A stretch of 64,000 bases of DNA from Acidobacteriota bacterium (GCA_029263395.1 JAJCXO010000156.1:62001-126000), one strand, 5' to 3'; shown: positions 57,501 through 64,000, numbered from the stretch's first letter. The notes: generated by a model not told the origin, from the letters alone. Translations and numbers: made by a program.

Positions 57501-59704
57501 ACCCGCAGGTAGAGCGGAGCCCCGTGCAAATGCTCCGACGTCAACTGTCCATTGGCGTCGATGAAAAGCACCTGCGAACCGCTGAGGATGGCCTGATCCA
57601 TCGACAGTCCAGGGGTTGAGGCATGGTTGTGCATCGCCTCGATGGTTTCACCGAAGGTCGCATCGAGCAGACCATCATCGGCGGGGCTACCCGGTCCCAA
57701 AGCGACCGAACCCTCGAAGATACCGGTATCCAAACCGGTCTCGGCCAGATCGATCACCTCGGAATCGCCCGAGGTGAGACTCACCAACCCGACCTGCGCT
57801 ATATCGGTGACTGCCGGATCGTTGAGATTCTGATCGGTCACCCGCACATACGCTCGATCACCGACTGGAAAGCTCGTCGCATCACGACCCTCCGCATCGA
57901 TGAACACCGTGCGAGAGCCCACGGTGCTGGCGGTGGCGACCGCGGCGTTGTAGCTTGCGGTCAAGGTATCAAAAGTGTAGTCCGGCGGGCCGCTGTTGCC
58001 GGTCTCGAAGATACCGTTTTCGACGCCCAGGCTCGAGGATTCGAGCCCAATCGAGCCCTCGAATATACCACTGTCGGCGCCGGTCTCCGTGAGCACGAGG
58101 CTTTCACTATCGCCAGCAAAGGCAGAAGACAACGCTACCGTGACCGACTCAATACTGGCGGGATTCAGATTGTCACCAACCGAAAATAGGCGGAGCCGCG
58201 CCGTTCCACTCTCGAGGACTTCGGTGGTCGGTATGCCGTCAGCCTCGACAAACTCGAGCTGCGACGCCGTGACGGTGGCCGTGTCGGTGACGACGGAGAA
58301 ACCAAAAACATCGGTGTACGACACCGTGAGCTGGTCGCCGATCTGGGTCTGAACCAAGCTATCGAAACTTTGTACCGTCCCCGACTGCAGGGTAACAGCC
58401 CCTTCGAAGACTCCCGCACTGGAAATCGACAGGAATTCATTCTCGTTATCTCCGCCCGAGGTCAAAATCTCGACCACCGCGTAGTCGAGGGCATCGTGAT
58501 CCTCGACTCGGATGTAGACCGTACCGCCGGCCGGATAGCTGCTGGCAGGAGCCCCGGAGGCATCGAGAAACTCGAGAGTCGCACCAACCATCGACACACT
58601 GTCGGACGACGAGCCCGACGGATCGACATGGGTGGCCAGAATACCGTCGAGGGACACCGGCGGGCCGAAGAACTGGGTGGTCTCCAAGAAGCCGTTGCCG
58701 GGAACCACGAGGCTCGAGTCGATGGCAAGAGAGGCCTCAAAAACCCCGGTGTCGATGCCGGTCTCCGCAAGACTGATCAACTCCGTGTCACCACTCAGGA
58801 AAGCACTGAGCTGCCCCGATGTCGTGTCGACGTTGAGGACATCTAGGTTGGCGCCGTGGTCGATGACTTGGACATGAGCTGTCGTGCCCTCGAAGTACTC
58901 GTCCACCGGCTGGCCTGCTGAGTCGACCAGCGTAGTCTGGCTACCGACCACCGTGGCCTGGGCAAACGTGTCATCGGGAGCATTGAGATGCGGGTGGCGC
59001 ACCTCGAGGCTCTCGCCGAGCGCCGCGTCGAGGGCGCCGTCGTTGGCTGACGCACTTGGCCCCAGGGCGACCGAGCCTTCGAAGGTGCCGGTGGCGAGGC
59101 CGGTCTCGTCGAGGAAAAACTGTTCGGAGTCGCCGCTGCCGAGAGCGGTGACGGTGACCTCAGCGGTATCAAAAACGGTGGGATCGTCGGCATCCGGGTC
59201 GATGACCTGGACATAGGTGCGATCGCCGACCGGGACTTCCGATGTCAGCTGACCGTAAACATCGACGAAGCGGGTGGCCGATCCTTCAATAGTCACGGAT
59301 GCGGTCGTGGGTCCGCCAGCGTAGTCGGCCTGCACCGTATCGCGCTGAAACGGTGGGCCGATTTCGTTGCGGGTCTCGAGTACTCCGGGCTGACTGGGGG
59401 TTGCGTTGACCTCGAGATCGATCGAACCCTCGAAGATGCCCGAATCGGCACGGGTTTCGATCAGCGTCACCGTTTCGAGATCGCCAGTCAAGAGCGATGA
59501 AACATCAACCTGGGCGGATTCAACCGCGAACCAATCGAGATTCACCGAAGGATCGTTCAGACGCAGCCGGGCGTCCGAACCTTCGACATAGCTCGAGGTG
59601 ACCTCACCCGCGCTATCGATAAACACAAGCGGTTGACCGACAACCGGCGCAGCAAAACCAACAAGCAACAGAGTGACGTACGTCACGTAGCGTGATCTCA
59701 ACAA
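48545..59704 (-). CDS. Giant exported repeat protein (about 3,719 residues), putative adhesin or surface filament
   Basis: The start is a TTG at 59704, eight bases after GGGGG, with a signal peptide 'YVTYVTLLLVGFAAPVVG'. Three zones follow. First, about 24 repeats of roughly 116 residues ('FIDAAGQLTAEYLQGAPVYV', 'RVIDHSANQNPS', 'SLTLVETGTDSGRFEGSI'). Second, eight Ig/cadherin-like repeats of about 89 residues ('SITSPADGSSVN', 'TEDGDLTSSLSWTSDLDGAI'). Third, a C-terminal domain of about 190 residues like DNRLRE/CBM96 ('ALRPGDHKKDSQYKAIVSFD', 'SADLRLQRGKL'). There are no cysteines in most repeats. No sortase, autotransporter or type I signal was recognised. Acidic DGD loops suggest calcium binding. 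It occupies 11 kb and is flanked by a strong terminator. Confidence 0.9.
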   Translation of the reverse strand: MLRSRYVTYVTLLLVGFAAPVVGQPLVFIDSAGEVTSSYVEGSDARLRLNDPSVNLDWFAVESAQVDVSSLLTGDLETVTLIETRADSGIFEGSIDLEVNATPSQPGVLETRNEIGPPFQRDTVQADYAGGPTTASVTIEGSATRFVDVYGQLTSEVPVGDRTYVQVIDPDADDPTVFDTAEVTVTALGSGDSEQFFLDETGLATGTFEGSVALGPSASANDGALDAALGESLEVRHPHLNAPDDTFAQATVVGSQTTLVDSAGQPVDEYFEGTTAHVQVIDHGANLDVLNVDTTSGQLSAFLSGDTELISLAETGIDTGVFEASLAIDSSLVVPGNGFLETTQFFGPPVSLDGILATHVDPSGSSSDSVSMVGATLEFLDASGAPASSYPAGGTVYIRVEDHDALDYAVVEILTSGGDNENEFLSISSAGVFEGAVTLQSGTVQSFDSLVQTQIGDQLTVSYTDVFGFSVVTDTATVTASQLEFVEADGIPTTEVLESGTARLRLFSVGDNLNPASIESVTVALSSAFAGDSESLVLTETGADSGIFEGSIGLESSSLGVENGIFETGNSGPPDYTFDTLTASYNAAVATASTVGSRTVFIDAEGRDATSFPVGDRAYVRVTDQNLNDPAVTDIAQVGLVSLTSGDSEVIDLAETGLDTGIFEGSVALGPGSPADDGLLDATFGETIEAMHNHASTPGLSMDQAILSGSQVLFIDANGQLTSEHLHGAPLYLRVIDHPANQNPSFADSTSIEVRSGVTADFETATLVETGPDTGVFEGSLATQLGYGYPNDGVLHTVENFYSADRWDTLTATYSDSFGQSIAITRSFAGRIEFIDGAGQVTPSFATGATAFLRVEDQHLNDPAVLESAMVTVSSSIGDTIDVYLEETDKTAGIYEGSIDLADSFAPDSFNGTLETQAGGDISASYYDGSGGNKATSASITGAQIEFFDDAGLPTLELFENGLARVRVTSHGDNTDPGSIDQVTVTLTSLYAADEEDVVLAETEPDSGLFEATIEMDFVYPPTEIGILANGILETSNSYYGSFLPDQVTATFSGESATATVFSMRLSFVDGFGQDTEVYAAGGQVFVRVINFAWNFDSGLIDQNSALVSALGDIHLEGISLTETDFDSGVFEGSIMLGQSAGLLDAVAGEQIRVEAYANTSTLPHASDLALIVGSETYFVDAAGQLAAEYLQGAPATVRVIDHSANQNPSLVESTSVQLVSEVTGDSESLTLVETGTDSGRFEGSIDTRLGAAILGDGVLDTDENQFAADRRDTLIATYSDAFSQSSATARTVGSQIIFVDAAGQPTTAYATGSTAYLRVVDQNVNDPAILEGVQVSLSSSIGDSLDYFLEETGKTTGIYEGAIDLAAGQTPDSFNGTLETQAGGQVSASYNQAAGSINWASADITATAVEFFDQAGLPTVQLLEDHVARVRVFSYADNFDPGAVDSLTVNLATLYASDGELLLLTETDPDSGIFEGEMTTAFVSPPTMTATPNGVLETSNSYQPAFLAEQVTASFAGGSATVTTVSMLLDFIDGFGQEVEAYAAGDQVYVRVVNHTVNDPGLIDVVDVTVTALATGDSEQVLLSETGFDTAVYEGSIALGSNGSEPDSMLDAAAGEAIEATRAPFTGTGAEGFDAATIFGSETFFIDADGQLTAEYLQGAPVTVRVIDHSANQNPSFVESTSVQLMSEVTGDSELLTLVETEADSGMFEGAIDTRLGIAQVGSGVLDTNENQFAADRRDTLIATYSDAFSQSTAVARTVGSQITFVDAAGQPALSYATGSTAYLRVVDQNVNDPAIFEGVQVSLSSSLGDSLDIFLEETGKTTGIYEGLLYLADATSSDSFNGTLETLPGGQISASYSQAAGSINWASADITATAVEFFDETGLPATQLLEDHVARVRVFSVADNSDPGAVDSLTVSLATLYASDSELLLLIETEADSGIFEGEVTTAFVDPSSTTGTPSNGVLETSNSSQPAFLAEQVTASFGGGSATVTTVSMQLSFIDGFGQEVEAYAAGDQVYVRVINHTVNDPGLLDVVDVTVTALSTGDSEQVLLTETGFDTAIYEGSIALGTGPNEELDAAAGEQIEATRAPFTGTGAAGFDTATIAGSETFFIDEAGQLTAEYLQGAPVYVRVIDHSANQDLSTIEETSVQLASEVTGDSETLTLTETGFDTGVFEGSFATRLGSSQIGNGVLDTNEDPFVADRRDTVIATYSDAFNQSSAVARTVGSRMEFVDAAGQPTASYATGSTAYLRIVDQNVNDPAILEGVQVHLSSSLGDSVDIFLEETGKTTGVYEGTIYLADSTSPDSFNGVLEAQSGGQISASYSQVAGSINWTSAEITGVGVEFFDEAGLPATQLLEDHIARVRVFSVADNTDPVLIDSLAVSLGSLYASDSESLLLTETEADSGIFEGQIPIAFVDPSFTTGTPSNGVLETSNSDQPEFLAEQVTASYGGSSATATTVSMRLNFINLFGQETETYAAGDQITLRVINHTVNDPGLLDVVDVTVTALDSGDVEQVLLTETGLNTAIYEGSIGLGSSGSEPDFLLDAAAGEQIEATRAPFTGTGSAASDSAAVVGSTTFFVDAAGQLTAEYLQASDAFVRVTDHTANQNPSAADTTSVQLTAELTGDSESLTLTETGVDTGVFTGSIDLGVGPGSVGDGLLSTEVSGGAIPYDTVNATYSDAYSESQATASTLGSRIAFIDGFGVEVQVIENGLDAWLRVEDHAANDSALIDSVMATAYASSTGDLVDVYLSETGLDTGVFEGLVTLQDNPVADTFDGLLQTQLGDNVSASHTDAYGSFSSYVDVTVIAPTNLPPSVNIASPADASVFVTADTITFTGTASDPEEGDVSASLVWTSDLDGVIGTGAAVTANLSIGSHYVIASVIDAGGRSGEASIVLQVDNTPPVPTITSPVEGTHYGAAVAVEFAGSATDYDDGDLTASIQWFSDRDGALGSGGSIFRILTEGDHLITAMVNDSGGLTGYASVNITIDPANTEPSVTISTPASGSSFVTADAIAFAGVASDIEDGDLGASLSWTSDLDGVIGSGATFSANLSQGAHVITASVTDSGGLSGSYTVNIQIDNSAPSASITAPINGSMVNAGVDVTFTGSATDYDDGDLTANLSWTSDLDGAIGTGGSFTTSSLSSGTHVITASVTDAGGLSSSDTITVTVNAGPSASITSPADGTGFNAGDSVSFVGTASDSEDGDLTSSLSWTSDLDGAIGTGGSFTMSSLSSGTHVITASVTDAGGLSSSDTITLTVNGGPSASITSPVDGSSVNTGASVSFVGTASDTEDGDLTSSLSWTSSLDGAIGNGGSFTTSSLSSGTHVITASVTDVGGLSSSDTITLTVNGGPSASITSPADGSSVNVGASVSFVGTASDTEDGDLTSSLSWTSDLDGAIGTGGSFTTSSLSSGTHVITASVTDAGGLSSSDTITLTVNAAPSASITSPSDGSTFDQGDAISFVGSAIDLEDGDLTAGLTWSSDLDGVIGSGGGFSTSTLSLGPHTITASVTDSGGLTAVAAISLTVKLPPVQVTLTSIGSEDGWVRESSENSDVGGSRNNTGSGASALRPGDHKKDSQYKAIVSFDTSSIPAGATILSADLRLQRGKLTGTNPFTTHGTCWVDIQSGSFSGSTAVETSDFQAAATATQVASLSNPPSNGDWSEGSLNAAGLAAVNAGGRTQLRIYFDLDDNDDSGNDYMGYYSGDNSNSSRHPQLVITYQP
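49118..51275 (-). repeat. Eight Ig-like repeats, four nearly identical at 267-bp period
   Basis: Successive 'SITSP-DG' units are spaced 267 bases apart (89 residues); the same landmark occurs at about 49401, 49668, 49935 and 50202. These four copies are almost identical in DNA and share 'GTHVITASVTDAGGLSSSDT'. The other four have diverged. The low divergence of the central copies implies recent duplication or gene conversion. Assembly collapse or copy-number error is possible here. Confidence 0.9.
51290..59640 (-). repeat. About 24 beta-sandwich repeats with four-repeat superunits of about 1.4 kb
   Basis: Each repeat opens with '[FL].[DE].G' followed by 'Y..G...Y.RV.D...N' and a 'LxETGxDTGxFEG' segment. 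I count 24 openings. Later repeats cycle through four types (DGFGQ, D.AGQLTAEY, DAAGQP, D.AGLP). The DGFGQ-type landmark recurs at about 52275, 53670, 55074 and 56466, spacings of 1395, 1404 and 1392 bases. The superunits therefore arose by duplication of four-repeat blocks. Confidence 0.85.
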
Positions 59705-60027
59705 TGGTCAAGCCCCCAAAGGTGTGCAGCTGCCGCTGCAAATCTGGTTTGATGCGTGGGCACGAGACCCGTCCCATAGGATCCCGCACAGCCAGAGATT
59801 TCCAAGTCCTCACAACTAGTGGCGAGAACGACCGACAAAGTTGATCAATAGAAGAACAACTTTTTCAAAAGCTATTTATCTGACATGCTGCCCGTTGCCA
59901 AGAAGGCGGCGCATCGACACCGCGCTTTTGAACAGCGGTAGAAAGACATCTCCGCATAGGTAGGTCGGGCTTTCGGGGGTCGAGACCCAAGTAGAATCGA
60001 ACGAGCGATTACCAAGGAGACTTCGAC
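59705..60027. other. Divergent intergenic region upstream of the giant gene and the BNR protein
   Basis: No gene is seen. It must hold the promoters of both neighbours. An AT-rich stretch lies at 59,840-59,885. Next to the giant gene's ribosome site, TGCAGC (59725-59730) and GCTGCA (59735-59740) form a small hairpin in its leader. Confidence 0.5.
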
Positions 60028-61533
60028 ATGTCATCGAGACCGCTCCCCCTTCTGTTCGTAGCCAGGACAGCTGTGATCTGTTTCGTCGCGACCGTCTGTT
60101 TAGCTAAGACAGTCACCGCCGACGAGCCCGTGTTGCAACCTATGACGCATGAAGACGCGCTCAAGTTCCACAACGAGCAGCCGGACGACCCTTACATCGA
60201 GGCTCCCTTGGCCGATCGGGTCATCCATCCGGCGCGCCGTTGGCGCCGTGGTGCCAGCCTCAGTGTCCAAGTCAACGTCGATGGTGCGGGCAACAACATC
60301 GTCGGAGACGCCGCCAACGAACCGTCGATTGCGGTAGACCTCACCGACTCGAGCAACGTTGCCATCGGTTGGCGACAGTTCGACACCATCATGAGTAATT
60401 TTCGCCAGGCAGGTTGGAGCTCCACCAGCGATTCCGGCGCAACCTGGAACGCCAGCGTGATCGAGCCCGGAGTCTTTCGCTCGGATCCGGTACTCGACTC
60501 CGATTCGGACGGTAACTTCTACTACAACAGCCTGTCGGTACCCGGTGGCAACTTCAGCTGTGAAGTCTTCCGCTCCTTCAATGGCGGCGCCACCTGGGAC
60601 GCTGGTGTCTTTGCCGCTGGTGGTGACAAGCAGTGGATGGCCATCGATCGCAGCGGCGGCCTCAGCGATGGCCACATCTACAGCAATTGGAACGAGACCT
60701 TCAGTTGCTGCGGCCCAACCAGCTTCGTACGCTCGACCGACGGTGGTGACTCCTACGAAAGCCCAATTTCGATCCCCCGCCAGCCATTCTGGGGTACCAC
60801 CGCAGTGGGACCGAACGGCGACACCTACGTCACGGGCAGAGACGGTGGCGGAATCACAGTGGTGAAGTCGACTACTCTCAAAGACCCCGGCATGCCGCCG
60901 GCCTTCGATTCCGATGTCTCAGTTGACCTCGGTGGCATTCCACGAGCCTCTGCTGGTCCCAATCCCGGCGGTTTACTCGGCCAAGTCTGGGTAGCGGTAG
61001 ATCAATCCTTGGGAGCCCGTTCCGGCTGGGTTTATGTGCTGGCATCGGTCAATCCGCCGGGCGCCGACCCGCTCGACGTCCACCTGGTGCGCTCCGAAGA
61101 CGGCGGCGCCACTTGGAGCGCTCCGGTGCGAGTGAATGACGATCCATCCGACAGCAACACGTGGCAATGGTTCGGCACCTTGTCGGTTGCCCCCAACGGT
61201 CGCCTCGACGCCATTTGGGTCGACACCCGCGCCGACCCGGGCGGTTTCGACTCCGAACTCTACTACGCCTCGTCGGACGATGGCGGCATCACCTGGTCCA
61301 CCAACCAGGCGATATCCCCCGCTTTTGATCCCTTTCTCGGGTACCCGGGCCAAAACAAAATTGGCGACTACTACGACATGGTGTCGGAAGACGCCTTCGT
61401 CCACATCGCCTACTCCGCCACCTTCAACGGCGAGCAGGACGTCTACTACCTACGATTGCCGACCAACGGCACGCTGTTTGAAGATGGCTTCGAGTCGGGC
61501 ACAACGGCGGAGTGGTCGACAACCGTGCCTTGA
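60028..61533 (+). CDS. Exported BNR/sialidase-like beta-propeller protein with FESG..WS tail
   Basis: The 501-residue protein has AAGGAG seven bases before the ATG and a signal peptide ('FVARTAVICFVATVCLAKTV'). Five or more Asp-box motifs mark a propeller: 'STSDSGATWNAS', 'RSFNGGATWDAG', 'RSTDGGDSYESP', 'RSEDGGATWSAP' and 'ASSDDGGITWSTN'. Sialidase-type arginines are not obvious, so an enzymatic role is unproven. The C-terminus 'LFEDGFESGTTAEWSTTVP' is a tail also seen on the lipoprotein at 42142-43032. It is transcribed away from the giant gene. Confidence 0.88.
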   Translation: MSSRPLPLLFVARTAVICFVATVCLAKTVTADEPVLQPMTHEDALKFHNEQPDDPYIEAPLADRVIHPARRWRRGASLSVQVNVDGAGNNIVGDAANEPSIAVDLTDSSNVAIGWRQFDTIMSNFRQAGWSSTSDSGATWNASVIEPGVFRSDPVLDSDSDGNFYYNSLSVPGGNFSCEVFRSFNGGATWDAGVFAAGGDKQWMAIDRSGGLSDGHIYSNWNETFSCCGPTSFVRSTDGGDSYESPISIPRQPFWGTTAVGPNGDTYVTGRDGGGITVVKSTTLKDPGMPPAFDSDVSVDLGGIPRASAGPNPGGLLGQVWVAVDQSLGARSGWVYVLASVNPPGADPLDVHLVRSEDGGATWSAPVRVNDDPSDSNTWQWFGTLSVAPNGRLDAIWVDTRADPGGFDSELYYASSDDGGITWSTNQAISPAFDPFLGYPGQNKIGDYYDMVSEDAFVHIAYSATFNGEQDVYYLRLPTNGTLFEDGFESGTTAEWSTTVP

Positions 61534-61550
61534 GCGGTGTGACCAGCTTG

Positions 61551-61855
61551 AGGTGACACATGTTTCGAGAAGCGGGCGAGCGACCTGCTGTGAGGTGACA
61601 CACGTTTCGAGAAGCGAGCGAGCGACCGACCGCCAAGCAGACCAGCCACACGTTTCGACACGCTAGAGGTGTGGTGACACACGTTTCGAGAAACGGGCGA
61701 GCGACCGACTAGAGGTGTGGTGACACACGTTTCGAGAAGCGAGCGAGCGACCGACTAGAGGTGTGGTGACACACGTTTCGAGAAACGGGCGAGCGAGCCG
61801 GACGGTGACAGGTAGAGGTGAGGTGGCACACGTTTCGAGAAACGGTGAGCGAGCC
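61551..61855 (+). repeat. REP-like array, seven copies, left side of the RAYT gene
   Basis: Seven copies of a unit with the core GGTGACACACGTTTCGAGAA (the next bases are ACGGGCGAGCGA or GCGAGCGAGCGA) begin near 61551, 61592, 61644 (partial), 61666, 61712, 61758 and 61815. The middle three are spaced exactly 46 bases. CGTTT and AAACG flank a CGAG tetraloop, forming a short stem; copies with AAGCG keep it as a G-T pair. This resembles repetitive extragenic palindromes. Confidence 0.88.
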
Positions 61856-61936
61856 TTGATTCTTGGTTTATTTACCTGAAAACCAACAACATTTAGTCAT
61901 TTCCACCGTTAACTCAAGATCGGTGACCCATTTTCC

Positions 61937-61960
61937 GTCTCATCTCTTATGAGATGAGAC
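61937..61960 (+). other. Perfect 10-bp stem-loop upstream of the RAYT gene
   Basis: GTCTCATCTC and its exact reverse complement GAGATGAGAC enclose TTAT. It lies 55 bases before the transposase start in an AT-rich stretch. It could be a terminator-like attenuator, a transposase-recognised hairpin or a DNA structural element. There is no T tract. Confidence 0.6.
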
Positions 61961-62015
61961 GCAACCTCCAGAGCCAAACCCTCCATCAAGCACCATCACC
62001 TGGGAGACGGTCAAG

Positions 62016-62963
62016 GTGAGTTGGTCCTTGCGCAGTCTCCCCGAGGGCGGTGCCCTAGTGGAGATTACCTCGCGGGTTATCCAAGGGCGCTATCTTCTGC
62101 GACCTGACGCCCGCGGACGGGTCAATGAATTGGTGCTGGGAGTCATCGGCCGAGCCCAAGAGCTCACCGCAATGCCGATCGTCGCCATTTCGGTGCTGAG
62201 CACCCACTTTCACATCCTCGCGGTCCCCGAAGATGCCCAGCAGATGGCCAAATTCATGAAACATGTGGCGGGCAACATCTCCGATGAGATCGGTCGCCTC
62301 CACGATTGGCCAGGGAGCCTGTTCGTTCGACGGTATACATCGATCGAAGTAAGTCCCGAAGAGGAAGATCAGGTCAACCGGTTACGCTACATTTTGGCGG
62401 CTGGCGTCAAAGAAGGGTTGGTCGAACGAGCCATCGATTGGCCAGGTGTCCATAGCGCCCGGGCATTGACCTGCGATCAGCCGCTACGAGGCTGGTGGTT
62501 TGACCGTAGCCAAGAGTACGCTGCGAGGCGACGTCGAGAAGACTTCGGGCGCTTCGACTACGCTACGGAATACACGATAAAGCTGACTCCCTTACCGTGT
62601 TGGGCTCACATGCGAGCGAAAGAGCATCAACGACGAGTCAAAGATCTGATTCGCGAGATCGAACGTGAGTCTGCGGCCGAACGTCAGGCGAGCGGAGCTA
62701 CGGTGCTCGGCGCCGAGTCTGTAATGGCGATGGACCCGCACTATCGCCCAGCAAAGCTCGCTCGCTCTCCCGCGCCGAAGTTTCATGCTCGCCGCAAACG
62801 CGTCCGCCAAGCAATGTGGGAGGCTTACGCCTGGATCGTCATGGAGTACCGCAAGGCAGCAGAGCGGCTGCTTGCTGGCGATCAAGAGGTTCGATTCCCT
62901 GAAGGGACCTTCCCACCCGGCTTACCGTTCGTCCCCTATCCACCTAGAGCACAGCCACCTTGA
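62016..62963 (+). CDS. REP-associated tyrosine transposase (RAYT, Y1/HUH family)
   Basis: The 315-residue protein starts at a GTG and has the Y1_Tnp features: a HUH-type motif 'VLSTHFHILAVPEDAQQM', 'FMKHVAGNISDEIGRLH' and the region after it with 'RYTSIEVSPEEEDQVNRLRY', where the nucleophile tyrosine is expected, plus 'ILAAGVKEGLVERAIDWPGV'. The C-terminal half is basic and RAYT-like. Such enzymes bind and process REP hairpins rather than mobilise themselves as full insertion sequences. REP-like repeats flank the gene on both sides. Confidence 0.9.
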   Translation: MSWSLRSLPEGGALVEITSRVIQGRYLLRPDARGRVNELVLGVIGRAQELTAMPIVAISVLSTHFHILAVPEDAQQMAKFMKHVAGNISDEIGRLHDWPGSLFVRRYTSIEVSPEEEDQVNRLRYILAAGVKEGLVERAIDWPGVHSARALTCDQPLRGWWFDRSQEYAARRRREDFGRFDYATEYTIKLTPLPCWAHMRAKEHQRRVKDLIREIERESAAERQASGATVLGAESVMAMDPHYRPAKLARSPAPKFHARRKRVRQAMWEAYAWIVMEYRKAAERLLAGDQEVRFPEGTFPPGLPFVPYPPRAQPP

Positions 62964-63183
62964 CACAACCTTGGTTGGAGCTGCAACGAAATCATGAGGT
63001 TGTTGCGTCGGCTGCAGCGTGCCGTTGGCAGAAGTGTGTGGCCTGGGCAGCCAATCTTAAAGGCCACTTGTCGATCCTTGGGCTCGGAGAGGAGAGTCTC
63101 GACTCCCTGGCGGCAACATGAGTCATCAAGACCTCGCTCAGTCTCCAAGACAACATGCTTCTAGATGTTTGCCTCGCTCCACT

Positions 63184-63295
63184 GTTTCGAACGTGTGTCG
63201 TCTCCGTGGTGGCTCACGAAACGTGTGTCATCTCCTCCTTGCCTCCTCCTTGCCATCTCCTCCTTGCTGACCGCTCACGAAACGTGTGTCATCTC
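63184..63295 (-). repeat. REP-like repeats, right side of the RAYT gene, inverted
   Basis: Three copies of the same core on the minus strand: GGAGACGACACACGTTCGAA (63184-63205), GGAGATGACACACGTTTCGT (63211-63235) and the same again (63272-63295). They share GACACACGTTTCG with the left-hand array but face the opposite way. Between the last two, a CTCCTCCTTGC block is repeated three times. The 62,964-63,183 stretch before them has no gene. Confidence 0.85.
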
Positions 63296-63362
63296 CTTAC
63301 TGACCGAATAATCGACGACTAGAGTCCGTACGGCAGAGATCGATCCCAACCTAGGAGCTGCT

Positions 63363-64000
63363 ATGACCACAGAAGTCCGAAGTGTCCTCGCTCCCCTCGT
63401 TCTCTGTTTGGGGCTGGCCTTACCTCTCGCAGCAGAGTCGACTGACGCAGTCGTTGGCGACTGGCGAGGTGTCTTGACGGTGCAAGGTACCGAGCTACCA
63501 ATCGTCTTTATGATCACGAACACGGACTCCGTGCTCGGCGCCTCAATGGTCAGTCCCGCCCAAAGTACAGCGGAGATCCCAGCAGACTCTGTGATCTTTG
63601 AAGCGGGACGCATCGAGATAAAAATCGCTGCGATTGGCGGTGGTTACTCGGGTGCTCTCGGCGAGGACGGCACGCTCTCGGGGACATTGTCGCAGGGTGG
63701 CCAGAGTTGGCCCTTGAACTTCGAACGCGCCGACGAACAGATCGCTCTAGGACGCCCTCAAGTACCCTCCAAACCGTATCCGTACGAAGAAGAGGAGGTT
63801 CGAGTGGCGACGCCTGACCCAGAGGTCACTCTCGCTGGCACTCTCACCCGCCTACCGGGCGACGAGCCGGTCACAAGCGTTGTGCTGATCACCGGCTCGG
63901 GTCCCCAGGACCGCGACGAGTCAATAATGGGACATCAGCCGTTCCTAGTTCTTGCAGACCACCTAACTCGCCAGGGACTCGCGGTCTTGAGACTCGACGA
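63363..64000 (+). CDS. Exported alpha/beta hydrolase, 3' end beyond the window
   Basis: The frame is open from the ATG at 63363 (AGGAG upstream) to the window edge. The first 22 or so residues are a signal peptide ('VLAPLVLCLGLALPLAAEST'). An N-terminal beta domain ('VVGDWRGVLTVQGTELPIVF') is followed from about residue 155 by an alpha/beta-hydrolase opening ('TLAGTLTRLPGD', 'VVLITGSGPQDRDESIMGHQ', 'LVLADHLTRQGLAVLRLDD'). This matches a family of exported hydrolases or S9-like esterases with an N-terminal beta domain. The catalytic Ser lies outside the window. Confidence 0.88.
   Translation, partial: MTTEVRSVLAPLVLCLGLALPLAAESTDAVVGDWRGVLTVQGTELPIVFMITNTDSVLGASMVSPAQSTAEIPADSVIFEAGRIEIKIAAIGGGYSGALGEDGTLSGTLSQGGQSWPLNFERADEQIALGRPQVPSKPYPYEEEEVRVATPDPEVTLAGTLTRLPGDEPVTSVVLITGSGPQDRDESIMGHQPFLVLADHLTRQGLAVLRLD

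Noticed and set aside
61551-61855. CRISPR array
   Set aside because: Spacing is irregular, the inter-repeat sequence is itself repeated rather than unique, and a RAYT gene rather than cas genes is adjacent.

Overview
The window is about 64 kb of moderately high-GC bacterial chromosome. Its backbone is conserved housekeeping DNA: ffh-rpsP-khpA-rimM-trmD-rplS-rnhB, followed by a large TPR protein, an unknown membrane-anchored protein, NAD-type isocitrate/isopropylmalate-family dehydrogenase and an S41 peptidase, all on the minus strand. Several traits together suggest an Acidobacteriota-like organism, probably near Thermoanaerobaculia: many exported beta-propeller and carboxypeptidase-regulatory-like proteins, a TPR-fused Ser/Thr kinase, an FHA-type sigma-54 activator, S9 and S41 peptidases, and C-terminal 'FESG..WS' tails. 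This placement is an inference from gene content and style; no 16S gene is present.

Layout. 1-540 holds the end of a HigBA toxin-antitoxin pair. 600-12,000 is the ribosome/SRP/tRNA-modification cluster and its downstream genes. 12,200-20,400 holds pyruvate kinase, an S9 peptidase, pgsA, a lytic transglycosylase, a di-iron ferritin-like protein, a DinB protein and an aspartyl protease interrupted by an in-frame amber codon. 20,500-25,400 holds a frameshifted beta-helix gene, a TonB-dependent receptor and a small secreted protein. 25,700-36,600 is mixed metabolism: an orphan type II thioesterase, a carboxypeptidase-regulatory-like surface protein, a pterin dehydratase, a methyltransferase, a cupin, gamma-glutamyltransferase, a UbiA prenyltransferase, a DUF4097 protein, RarA and a hydrolase.

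36,850-38,800 is a two-gene, translationally coupled operon. It encodes a thioredoxin-fold protein with a large uncharacterised domain and a UGSC-family selenoprotein. The in-frame TGA of the second gene is followed 11 nt later by a perfect 8-bp hairpin that looks like a bacterial SECIS. Selenocysteine synthesis genes are not in the window.

39,000-48,400 holds an MscS channel, an aminotransferase, an LMW-phosphatase-like exported protein, a lipoprotein propeller, an FHA sigma-54 activator and a TPR Ser/Thr kinase. Between the activator and a small gene of unknown function lie two 16-bp palindromes and a canonical -24/-12 promoter, which looks like a complete local sigma-54 circuit.

48,545-59,704 is one giant gene for an exported protein of about 3,719 residues. 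It carries roughly 24 beta-sandwich repeats arranged partly in four-repeat superunits of 1.4 kb, then eight Ig-like repeats (four nearly identical, 267-bp period) and a C-terminal DNRLRE-like domain. After an exported BNR-repeat protein, 61,550-63,300 contains a REP-associated tyrosine transposase flanked by REP-like repeats in opposite orientations. The window ends inside an exported alpha/beta hydrolase gene.
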